From CAVPDE01 sp964580575 (GTDB lineage Bacteria > Desulfobacterota > DSM-4660 > Desulfatiglandales > HGW-15): a stretch of DNA of 35,104 bases. Location of the stretch: NCBI GenBank assembly GCA_964580575.1, contig CAZOLJ010000050.1, positions 1 to 35,104 of the forward strand. Reading direction: 5' to 3'. Shown piece after piece: positions 1 to 7,603 of the stretch (within the stretch, counting starts at the first letter, position 1; each line of letters starts with the position of its first letter). The position numbers and the translations under genes are program-made. The notes beneath the pieces are model-generated. The model saw only the letters and a program-made list of their open reading frames with translations, was not told where the DNA came from and searched no databases.

Positions 1-48
1 ACACTATCCGACCCAGATCGCCAAAGCCAAGTTGATACCCTTATTTAT

Positions 49-180
49 TTACACTGCCTTAGTGTCCGCAAGCAGATCCCGATTGCTCTTATAGCCCAGG
101 AGGTCGTTCAGCCAGGCCAGCAGGACGAGCCGCTGTTCCAGCTTCACATACTCCTGTTTGCCGTTGCGCGTTTGGGCCAT
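49..180 (-). pseudogene. Truncated N-terminus of a helicase/restriction (Res-like) protein
   Basis: An ATG at 180 opens a 43-codon frame that stops at 49-51. The peptide begins MAQTRNGKQEYVKLEQRL and ends LLADTKAV. From memory, this resembles the first ~40 residues of DEAD/DEAH helicase proteins encoded beside large adenine methyltransferases; the match has not been searched. In those proteins the chain would continue for hundreds of residues, but here homology stops abruptly and the sequence turns AT-rich (TAAATAAATAAG). The start lies 3 nt after the hepT stop, as expected for the next gene of one operon. A short inverted repeat, ACACT-N5-AGTGT (51-65), spans the break, so an insertion boundary or deletion is possible. 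An alternative is an unrelated small ORF. Confidence 0.5.
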
Positions 181-183
181 TGG

Positions 184-528
184 CTACTGAGTTTCTCCAA
201 GGATTGCCTGCAACTGCTCAATCAACGGCGGAAGGTCCTGTTGAACGATGTCCCAAAGGATATCCACATCCACCGAGTCATAGCCGTGGACGAGCCGGTT
301 ACGCAACCCAACGATCTCAGACCAGGGTATCTGCCCATGTTGTTGCTGGCCTGCCCGTGAAACCCGTGTCGCGGCCTCCCCGATGACTTCGAGGGCACGC
401 GTCAGAGCCAAGCAGAGCATCTCATCTCTGTTCAAATCCGCGCGTCTCCGGCCCCTAATCATCCCAACGGCTTTTCTGGAGTAGTCCATCATATGTCGCA
501 GCCTCACGTTGTCCTCATGCTGCGTCAT
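184..528 (-). CDS. hepT: HepT-like HEPN ribonuclease toxin (DUF86)
   Basis: This 114-residue protein is a HEPN-fold toxin of the MNT/HEPN type II-VII class, an RNase that is silenced by the nucleotidyltransferase partner. The diagnostic RX4HXY motif is visible as RNRLVHGY (R76, H81, Y83). In studied HepT proteins the Tyr is the residue AMPylated by MntA. The ATG at 528 is preferred over upstream codons because GGAGGT lies 5 nt before it (534-539). The start overlaps the end of mntA by 14 nt, so the two are translationally coupled. The protein is mostly helical with no membrane segment. It looks intact, while the methyltransferase before it and the helicase after it are broken. Confidence 0.88.
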   Translation of the reverse strand: MTQHEDNVRLRHMMDYSRKAVGMIRGRRRADLNRDEMLCLALTRALEVIGEAATRVSRAGQQQHGQIPWSEIVGLRNRLVHGYDSVDVDILWDIVQQDLPPLIEQLQAILGETQ

Positions 529-814
529 ACAGCACCTCCGCTTGAGCGATGACATCATCCCGAAAATACTTGCTCAGAAATCCCGGGGTGTTCAGGTCCA
601 CTTTGTGCTTTAAGATTTCAGACAATTCCCTCTCCATGCCAAAAAACCGCAACCCAACTCGTGCCCCTGGTTCAAATTCCACCAGAACATCCACGTCGCT
701 TTCAGGCGTGAAATCGTCGCGCAGCACCGAACCGAAAAAGGCGAGCCTCCGGATGTGGTTCCGCCGACAGAACTCCACAAGTGTTTCTTTCGGTATCTCG
801 ATTCTCGCTTTCAT
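515..814 (-). CDS. mntA: MntA-type nucleotidyltransferase antitoxin
   Basis: This 99-residue minimal nucleotidyltransferase has the pol-beta motif GSX10DXD (G28-S29 ... D40, D42), visible as FGSVLRDDFTPESDVDVLV. In characterised pairs MntA transfers AMP onto the HepT Tyr and so blocks the RNase. The ATG (812-814) overlaps the TGA of the restored methyltransferase frame (811-813) as ATGA. This shows that the methyltransferase, antitoxin and toxin were built as one translationally coupled operon. The catalytic residues are intact and the length is typical for the family. Confidence 0.9.
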   Translation of the reverse strand: MKARIEIPKETLVEFCRRNHIRRLAFFGSVLRDDFTPESDVDVLVEFEPGARVGLRFFGMERELSEILKHKVDLNTPGFLSKYFRDDVIAQAEVLYDAA

Positions 815-3800
815 GCCTGAACCTCCGCGAACATGCGTGCCTTGAAGAGGCCCTCCAGTGCCCGGGCCCCGGGAATGAGCGAGTCACCGTTGACGTACAC
901 CTCATCACTGCCATCGGTCAGCTTTTCCTTGGTTACGAATTTCTTATTCCGGCAGTAGTCCTCCTGGGTCCAGCCCTCTGTCTCGCGCCAGATGACGGTG
1001 ACCTGCCTGTGGCCAATTCGGCCCCTATACACCAAATATCGCTTTCCGCCATCGTCATACACCTTCCCGTAGCGATGTGCAGGCCGATCAGATAGTTGAA
1101 GGTCTCCGGGATGTCCACCGCCTTCTCTTGCGTTTGGCCGTTTGAATGAATGTGCAGCTTGTAGCTGAAAGGGCGTGCAAGCCTCTCTATGTTCAGTAGC
1201 GTCTTGCTTGCGCGCGTCTCCCATTTGAGCATATATCTCAGCAGGTAGTCATCAAACTTCAGGGCCTGCTGACCGGAAGCATGATCAAACTCGATGTTGT
1301 TCAGGGTGTCTTCATAGGACTCCAGGCGGATAACCTTGATGATGCGCGGGCTGCGTTGGGCTTCCTCCACCGTCGCCATGCGTTTCGGTCTGCCGTCCTT
1401 CCACTCTGGGGAGAATGAGACCTTTTTGATGCGAGGCAACAGCACGGTATCGAAGTAGTGCGCCATTTCCACCAAGATGAACTTGCGCCGCCCGCCGTCC
1501 TCCCGGTTGAGGTTGATGACAGCATGGCCGGTGGTGCCGGAGCCAGCGAAGTAGTCCAGCACAGAAGAACGAAGTTCTCCTTCCAATCCAGCATCTAGCA
1601 GTGTTTTATACAAGGTGACTGGGTGACTGTACGCAAAATCCAATCCTAAATCTTCAATCTCTGTCTTTCCACGAGAGCCGTTACGGATGATTGAAGACAA
1701 CGCCTTGGATTCAGAAAGATACACCTTACGTCGGGGCTGGATAGTTTCATCAGGGCCGAATATGATTTCGCCTTTATCTACAAGCTCCCCTAATTTCTGC
1801 GGCGATTGCGACCAGCCTCTGCTTGGTACAGGGCATGGTTTCTTCGTGACAGGATGTATCAACGGCGAGAAGAATTCCGGTGGTGGTGGTTTGGGATTCG
1901 GCCATGCAATTGCAACTGATTGGTATACGCGCCCGTCATCTTCCAAATATTGGTAGGCTCGTTCTCCTCCTGTCAAATTCTGTTCTTTCCTCACACGCTC
2001 AGTGAATTCCTTCTTTGATTCTTCTGTAACTTTTCCATATTTCTGCACAGTTTCCCTTGCAATTGAAAGAATGGACCTAACGTTCTCGGGTCTGACGTTA
2101 AAAGCATGAGCGTCTGAAGAGCAGAAAATAACGTACTCATGTTGAATGGCTAGCTCTTGCGCTCCCATCATTGGGTTCAACTTATCCCAGATAGCTGTTC
2201 CAACGTAGCCAAACATTTGCCCTAGCATTTGGTGAAGACGTTCAAATTCGTTCTCGTCAATGTGGCAAAGCAGATTGCTGTCACCGGTCATTAGTAATTC
2301 TGCCACATCGAATCGCTCTTTCATGAGCGAAAGCCAGCTTGAATGTTGGTAATTGTTCTTATAGAGAAAACCGCTTATTTTGGTGTTGTACGGCGGGTCA
2401 ATGTGAATGCATTTCGCCCCTTCCCGGTACTTCTCCCGTAGCAAATTGAGCGCCTGCCAGTTCTCGCTGTGAACCAGCAGGCCATCGGTACTCTCATCAA
2501 TGTCTTCGAACGTTCCCAGTAGCCGGTCAACAAGCGAATGATTGAAATGTATCGTATCCAGCACCAATGAAGGGTGGGCCCTGAGGAAGTCAATACGTGT
2601 GTCTTTCTTCTTTTCGCCGGAAGTGAAAAGCTTTGGCTCCTCCTCGTCGATGTGCAAGAGCGCCTTCCACTCCTTCCATTGAGCCTCGCATGCGGCGATT
2701 TCAGGATAGAATCCTTCGGGGATATTACCAACCGTGATGCAGTAGAAGGTCTCGGTCACGAACTTGCGCTTCTCCCATAGCATCTTCTGAAAGTCCTCGA
2801 TCTGCGCCAGAAATTCGATGATGTGCCCCCCGATTTTCTTAACCAGGCGCATAAGTTGAAACCAGCCCTCGGCCAGCCCCTCTCCGGCGGCCTCTATCTC
2901 CTCCAAATTGAGCACCTCGTTCTTCAGATAGAAGTCCAGCTCGCGGGTGAGGAAGCCGCCGAGGTCCTTGTGGATGAAGAAGTCAGAGGTGTTCCTCCTC
3001 GTGTACTGGCGAAGGTGATGTTCTAGGAATGTGACAGATTCACCGTCGCTGTTCTTATGGCGTTCGGCCATGAGGGCTGCAAGCGCCTTGTCGTCCCTAT
3101 GCAACCGCTTCGGAATATCCTTCAGGGCGTTAGCTATTATTGCTTCCTGCTGATTCTTCTTACCGTAGCTGATGTCTTCCTGCGCGGTAAGGGCTCGATA
3201 CTCGAAAGCGATAACCAGCTGCCCGTCACCATCGTTCCAATCTGTCTCCTTAAGACAAGGGAGGAAAAAGCGTTTGCCGCCTTTGACGTTGTTCTGCTCC
3301 ACGTCGGCAACCTTGAGTTTAAAGTGTACGCTCACGCCGTTTGGAGCCTTCCAGGCATAATCGACAAAATACTCGCCGGTCTTGACATAATACTGGTCAT
3401 TATTTGCCCAGTAGAGGTAAACCTCTTCGCCATTATATGGGATGGCATAGCGTTCCTTCTTGGAGTAGCGGCGTTTGGAGATAAAGTCGCCATCCTGGTA
3501 GTAGCGACTGAAAAAGGCATAGAGGTGGTTATAGATCGCAGCTTCCTGCGCCTCTTGCCCCTTGGCTGCTCTTGCCTTTTCCTGCGCGGCGAGGTAATTG
3601 CGGCCGGCTCTCGTATCGCGGTACTTCTCCGTGAGAGTGCCTGCAGCGTCCAGCGCCTCGTCGCCCAGCGCTTCCATTACCTTCTTGCGGGCAGCTTCCA
3701 GTGCTTTTGCCGCATGAGATTGTTCTGCCAGAGCACCTTTCGCGAGTTCCTCGGCGATCGCCGTGGGCAGGTCCTGGGTGATGAACTTCTCGATCACGTC

Positions 3801-3905
3801 ACGCTTGTAGTTCATGATGCGATAGATGCCGAAGTCCAGGTCGGCGCAGTCGAACTGGAATAACTCGCGCAGAAGCCCTTGAAATTTGTCACGGTACTGA
3901 TTCAT
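811..3905 (-). pseudogene. Large adenine-specific DNA methyltransferase (type III Mod-like), frameshifted near the C-terminus
   Basis: The ATG at 3905 opens MNQYRDKFQGLL and the protein would be about 1030 residues. DPPY (about 503-506) precedes the SAM-binding FAGSGTT (about 786-792), the motif order of beta-class N6-adenine/N4-cytosine methyltransferases such as type III Mod subunits. The uninterrupted frame ends at 933 with a nonsense-looking tail (RSPSSGARQRAGP). The expected C-terminus (KVYDDGGKRYLVYRGR ... ARALEGLFKARMFA) continues in another frame and stops at 811, in ATGA overlap with mntA. Loss of one base near 1070-1085 explains the shift. Whether this is a true mutation or an assembly indel cannot be told here. 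Without the tail, motifs IV and I survive, so some activity is possible. The target site is unknown. Confidence 0.85.
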
Positions 3906-3924
3906 GTTGTCGCCCTGCCTTCTG

Positions 3925-4068
3925 CTATCGGAAGGAATTGAAGCCGCATGGGGGGTTGCCCTGGGCGGCCAATCCCGCTGGAGGGATGTTCTTCCTCTTC
4001 GCACCTTCGTGGCGGTAATCGATCACTGCTTGTTCAGGAGCTGTCTTATTTGCTCTTTTCTTTGCCAC
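3925..4068 (-). pseudogene. N-terminal remnant of a second methyltransferase-like protein
   Basis: A GTG at 4068, with AGGAG at 4076-4080, starts a 47-residue frame, MAKKRANKTAPEQAVIDY then RHEGAKRKNIPPAGL, ending in an unrelated tail and a stop at 3925. The RKNIPPAGL signature resembles, from memory, the extreme N-terminus of large adenine methyltransferases of type III-like systems; this is a recollection, not a search result. Such proteins are about 500-1000 residues, so only about 35 residues remain. It lies 55 nt downstream of the DUF4276 gene and 19 nt upstream of the large methyltransferase start, so a deletion may have fused two neighbouring loci. It could also be a small leader ORF for the methyltransferase. 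Confidence 0.45.
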
Positions 4069-4123
4069 TGACGGTCTCCTCGTTAGAGAAACGGTGCGAT
4101 CCCAGATATCGGGTGTACCTGAT

Positions 4124-4735
4124 TCAAGCGATGCAAGCATTCAAACCGCTCACGAAGACCTGGAAGCTATGAGAGCGATTCCTGCCCACGTCCATATGAC
4201 GGGAAATCTTTCTTGATACCTCGATTTTAGGCATACCTGTGGGATAGTAACCGGCTTTTCTTAGCTCTCGATCGAGGGCTTCCCAAGTTCCTCCGGCAAT
4301 GCTGTCTGGATCGCGATATTTCTCTATCTTGCCCAAGGTGGCAGGTATTCTCGGATAGGCTGCCTTGAGCGCTAAAGCATCTCCGAAGAACCATGCCTCA
4401 AGCTCCTCAACGGCAAGCCGATTCAAGACTTGGAATGTGCCCTTTCCTTTGGTCGAGGTTTTGGTCCGCAGCCCAACTTTCTTCGCTGACTCCTCAAGCT
4501 TGCCCTTGAGAACGAGACAGCTCTGATTATCCTGGTCAATAAGCACCACAATCTTCCAATCATTCGGAAGCCATGAGCTATAGCCCTTCAGTCGAGACGG
4601 GAGGTTCTTGAGGAGGTCAGCTTTGCCTTGAAATGGGTGAAGGCGGAATGTATGTTCACCTTTCAATATCTTTGGGATAAGGATTGATAGAGCAGCCTCT
4701 GCAGATGGTTCTTCAACAAAGAACTCAACATGCAT
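4124..4735 (-). CDS. DUF4276 family protein (Toprim-like nuclease candidate)
   Basis: This 203-residue soluble protein begins MHVEFFVEEPSAEAAL. Acidic residues E8/E9 after the first strand and a later D67-Q-D69 in VVLIDQD give the E...DxD layout of Toprim-type metal sites. A conserved-looking stretch, AVEELEAWFFGD, follows in the middle. This matches DUF4276, which is repeatedly encoded next to AAA ATPases. The start is 5 nt from the ATPase stop, so the pair is one operon. By analogy with OLD and PARIS systems (ATPase plus Toprim effector) it may be the effector nuclease. That role is inference. Confidence 0.72.
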   Translation of the reverse strand: MHVEFFVEEPSAEAALSILIPKILKGEHTFRLHPFQGKADLLKNLPSRLKGYSSWLPNDWKIVVLIDQDNQSCLVLKGKLEESAKKVGLRTKTSTKGKGTFQVLNRLAVEELEAWFFGDALALKAAYPRIPATLGKIEKYRDPDSIAGGTWEALDRELRKAGYYPTGMPKIEVSRKISRHMDVGRNRSHSFQVFVSGLNACIA

Positions 4736-4740
4736 CGGCT

Positions 4741-5997
4741 CTACTCCTTTGTGATACGGCGGTGTAGCCTGGTGCCATTATGTTCAACTTCGGCCCTGAC
4801 AAACGGATCCCCTCCTTCAAAATGCCCTTCCATCCAGAGGTATCCAAGCATTGCTCCCTCATCCATGAACTGACGAATGCCTCTCATGTCAGAAGCGCGG
4901 CGCGCTCGGGTGAACCCCTTCACATCCCGATCCAGGACCCACAGCTCTTCGGGCTGTAAACCGTTCACGAAAAAGGGCGAGTGAGTAGTGACAAAAAGCT
5001 GAGATCGGGCTGAGGCGTTTCTACATTCCTCTGCAAGAATTGGCAACAGGCGAGGATGAAGTTGATTTTCCGGTTCCTCGACTCCTATAAGCTGAGGGGG
5101 CACCGGATCATAGAGCAATGTCAGATAGGCCAGCATCTTCAGCGTTCCATCGGACGCAAATTTTGCCATTACCGGCCGCTCAAACGGGGCGTCCTTGATC
5201 TGAAGAAGCAACCGCCCGTCTTGCATGAGTTCAGCATCGACTTTTTCGAGGCGAGGAACCCTCTGTGTGAGAATTCCTAGAATCTCGTCGAGTCTTTCTT
5301 CATGCTGCTCTTTGAGGTATTGAATCACATTAGGGAGGTTATCCCCTGTCGAAGACAGACGTTCCTGTGGCCCCGCTTCAGGAAGCCCACGGGTGGAATC
5401 GGCGCTCAAGTATGACAGATACCAGTCACTTATAAACCGCCTCAGGGCATTAACTCGAACATGTTTTGCAAATTGTCCCAGGGTGTTGACCGCAAGCCTC
5501 TCCGGTGAATCCAGCTGCTCCTCGATTCTTTCATCTTCTACATCAGGAAGTTCTCCCGAGATCACCTGGCCTCTTCCTTCGTGAAAATTAAGGAACTTAA
5601 AAGGCTGCCCTTTCTTGCCGCGCCGCCAAGCCAGCCACTCTTCCGCAACATACGGCCCCCTGGCTGCTTCGTTTATCGCAAGGTGGTACGTTATGACCGG
5701 AAGTTTTGGTTTCTCGCGGTATTTTAATTCGATGACTATGGGACCATCAGACCCTCTGGTTCTCAGCTCCCTGAAACGGCCTCGTTTATCCCATGCCCTG
5801 CGCAGGCCAGAGGTAAAACTCTCAGAGAGGAACGCGAACACGTCAAACACAGTGGATTTCCCGCTGCCATTGGGGCCCAGGAATACCGTGAGAGGGGTCA
5901 CGTTCTTGAGTTCAAGGTCATGCAATGCTCGATAGTTTTTGACCCTCAGGTATTCAATGCGGGGAACGGATTGGCTTGTGGCACTCTGGATTTCCAT
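4741..5997 (-). CDS. AAA family ATPase (AAA_15/AAA_21, OLD/RecF-like)
   Basis: This 418-residue SMC/ABC-like ATPase opens with IEYLRVKNYRALHDLELKNV, typical of RecF/OLD-like N-termini. Walker A is GPNGSGKST (about 41-49), Walker B is IGVEEPENQLHP (catalytic Glu about 307-308), and VTTHSP follows as the H-loop. The ATG at 5997 is chosen because GGAG lies 8 nt upstream. The frame stays open 25 codons further, but that part is not family-like. It leads a two-gene operon with the DUF4276 gene. It likely senses a trigger and gates the partner, as ATPases do in split OLD-like defence systems. That is inference from family and context. All nucleotide-binding motifs look intact. Confidence 0.85.
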   Translation of the reverse strand: MEIQSATSQSVPRIEYLRVKNYRALHDLELKNVTPLTVFLGPNGSGKSTVFDVFAFLSESFTSGLRRAWDKRGRFRELRTRGSDGPIVIELKYREKPKLPVITYHLAINEAARGPYVAEEWLAWRRGKKGQPFKFLNFHEGRGQVISGELPDVEDERIEEQLDSPERLAVNTLGQFAKHVRVNALRRFISDWYLSYLSADSTRGLPEAGPQERLSSTGDNLPNVIQYLKEQHEERLDEILGILTQRVPRLEKVDAELMQDGRLLLQIKDAPFERPVMAKFASDGTLKMLAYLTLLYDPVPPQLIGVEEPENQLHPRLLPILAEECRNASARSQLFVTTHSPFFVNGLQPEELWVLDRDVKGFTRARRASDMRGIRQFMDEGAMLGYLWMEGHFEGGDPFVRAEVEHNGTRLHRRITKE

Positions 5998-6084
5998 TGG
6001 ATTGCTCCGGTGATCTATGCTTTCCCCTAAGTCTAGCCAAAGCGAAACCGTTTTCTTCAGAAGGGATGCCAAGTTAGCAGAAGA

Positions 6085-6113
6085 ATCATAGGAGGATTAC
6101 TGTGCTGTGTCAA
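6085..6113 (-). promoter_or_regulatory. Sigma70-type promoter of the ATPase-DUF4276 operon
   Basis: Reading the minus strand, TTGACA (6108-6113) and TATGAT (6085-6090) are separated by exactly 17 nt. The -35 is perfect and the -10 matches 5 of 6. The predicted start near 6078 leaves a leader of about 80 nt before the ATG at 5997. Confidence 0.62.
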
Positions 6114-6210
6114 TTGCAAAGCAGTCTTGCAGACCGTGGGCTTAACTCATCCTGACGGCAAGCCCTAGGAGCAGGTCGGCGTTTCCCGCAAATCATCGCA
6201 TCCCATTTTG

Positions 6211-7383
6211 TCATGCAATGGAATTTCGATACTTCTCCAGCAGCCGGTCCATGCGGTAGTACTGGAGGACCTCATGGAATCTTCTCGTTGACAAAGGGTC
6301 GGCGGAAAAGCCGAAGAGGTGGGAGGGGCAGGAGCAGTCGGAGCACCCAAAGCCCGGAACCGACCACTCAGAAATGTTGCTCACAGCCGATGCAAGTTCG
6401 CACTCCAGATCGTCTTCCGATCTGACCGGAAGGCTCGAATGAAAGTCCGCAGCGGCGCTGAGGAAGTCGATATGCCAATGAACTTTTTTTCTGATCCTTC
6501 GATGCCTCTCCACCCGCTTGCTCAGGCTCTTCATGGCTGAACCTACATAGACATAATAGCCCGGCCTGAAAGTCACCTTGCCCAGCCCACCGATCTCGAT
6601 GAGTCTCTTCCTCGGAAGGTAATAAAGGATCAGGTAGCTTCCACGATCTTCAGCCTCCCGCTCCAGGGCTTGCCACAGCACAGGCAGAACCTTGGTTCGC
6701 CCAGAAACGATGGATAGGTCGTGTCCCCACTCCACGGAAACCGGGAAGAAAAGAACCTTGCCCTTCGCCTCCTTCATGGCTCTCGCAAATTCAAGGTCCG
6801 TGTGAAAATCAGGAAGGAAAACCTCTGCCCTCGGCCAGTGAACCAGAAATAGAACCGCACAGGGGGTGCCGTCCTCAGACAGGCGAGTCAATTCCTCAAG
6901 GTGCTTCTTCCCCCTTGCGGTGACGGCATCCGGAAACATGGCCACCTTTTTGCTGAAAAGGGTGCAGGACTTCACTTCCAGGAACATCTCCTCTCCGCCC
7001 TTTCTCAGAAGAAAATCAAACCGACTGTTCCCATGGGTGACTTCCCTCCGGACCACCTCATGGTCGCTGAGTCCCGGGACCGACCCGCTTTCAATCAGGT
7101 ACCTGGCAACGTCGTTGGTCCTGTGAGTTTGGAGAGCGATTCGAAGACCCTCTCTTTCCAGCGCTACTGCAGTGTAAAGAAGCGAACGGTTGGGATTGGA
7201 TGTCTTCTCGAGATAGATGGGCGTTTCAGGAAGGAGCAGTTCCGAGAGCCTTCCCGGGTTGGGCAAGAAGGCATGGACCGTTTTGCCTCTCAGCTTGCAG
7301 GTGAGGACAAAACGGTTTGGTCTGGAGAGGTAAAGGGCTTTTTCTGTAGGTCCAAAGAATTGGAAGGCTGGGGAGTGCGTCAT
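6211..7383 (-). CDS. sfsA: SfsA nuclease fused to a C-terminal DUF123 GIY-YIG-like domain
   Basis: The protein has 390 residues, whereas ordinary SfsA is about 235. Residues 1-235 are SfsA: LSRPNRFVLTC near residue 19, AFLPNPGRLSELL, and a PD-(D/E)XK-like core RFDFLLRKGG then FLEVKSC, with FPDAVTARGKKHLEEL after it. Residues about 245-390 are DUF123, with the GIY-like strand SYLILYYL, RPGYYVYVGSA and HWHIDFL, and a Cys-rich FGCSDCSCPSHLF region. SfsA proteins bind and cut DNA or RNA. DUF123 is related to GIY-YIG nucleases and occurs fused to endonuclease III in archaea. The gene diverges from the DinG-like helicase, suggesting a nucleic-acid processing role. No strong Shine-Dalgarno is seen, so the exact start is uncertain. 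Confidence 0.88.
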   Translation of the reverse strand: MTHSPAFQFFGPTEKALYLSRPNRFVLTCKLRGKTVHAFLPNPGRLSELLLPETPIYLEKTSNPNRSLLYTAVALEREGLRIALQTHRTNDVARYLIESGSVPGLSDHEVVRREVTHGNSRFDFLLRKGGEEMFLEVKSCTLFSKKVAMFPDAVTARGKKHLEELTRLSEDGTPCAVLFLVHWPRAEVFLPDFHTDLEFARAMKEAKGKVLFFPVSVEWGHDLSIVSGRTKVLPVLWQALEREAEDRGSYLILYYLPRKRLIEIGGLGKVTFRPGYYVYVGSAMKSLSKRVERHRRIRKKVHWHIDFLSAAADFHSSLPVRSEDDLECELASAVSNISEWSVPGFGCSDCSCPSHLFGFSADPLSTRRFHEVLQYYRMDRLLEKYRNSIA

Positions 7384-7568
7384 AGATCAAAGGATTTCTT
7401 CATATCGATTTCTTCTTCTTTGTAGTCCAGGGCGATCACCGCGACAACCGATGTTTTGTATTTCTCGGCGAGGTGAGCCGAAAATGGAGACAAGGCATAC
7501 TGAAAAGCGATTGGGTTTCATAATCAACAACATCGTCGCTTATTTTCAGAAAACCGTCAATCTGGGAG

Positions 7569-7597
7569 TTGACGGCGTCTTTCAACAAAAATATATT
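7569..7597 (+). promoter_or_regulatory. Sigma70-type promoter just before dinG
   Basis: TTGACG (7569-7574) and TATATT (7592-7597) are separated by 17 nt. The predicted transcription start is 7604, which is the A of the favoured ATG of the helicase. If used, the mRNA would be leaderless. Confidence 0.5.
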
Positions 7598-7603
7598 CTC
7601 TTT

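Noticed and set aside
3057..3863. 268-codon plus-strand frame with hydrophobic stretches
   Set aside because: It is antisense to the methyltransferase and its hydrophobicity reflects charged codons read in reverse.
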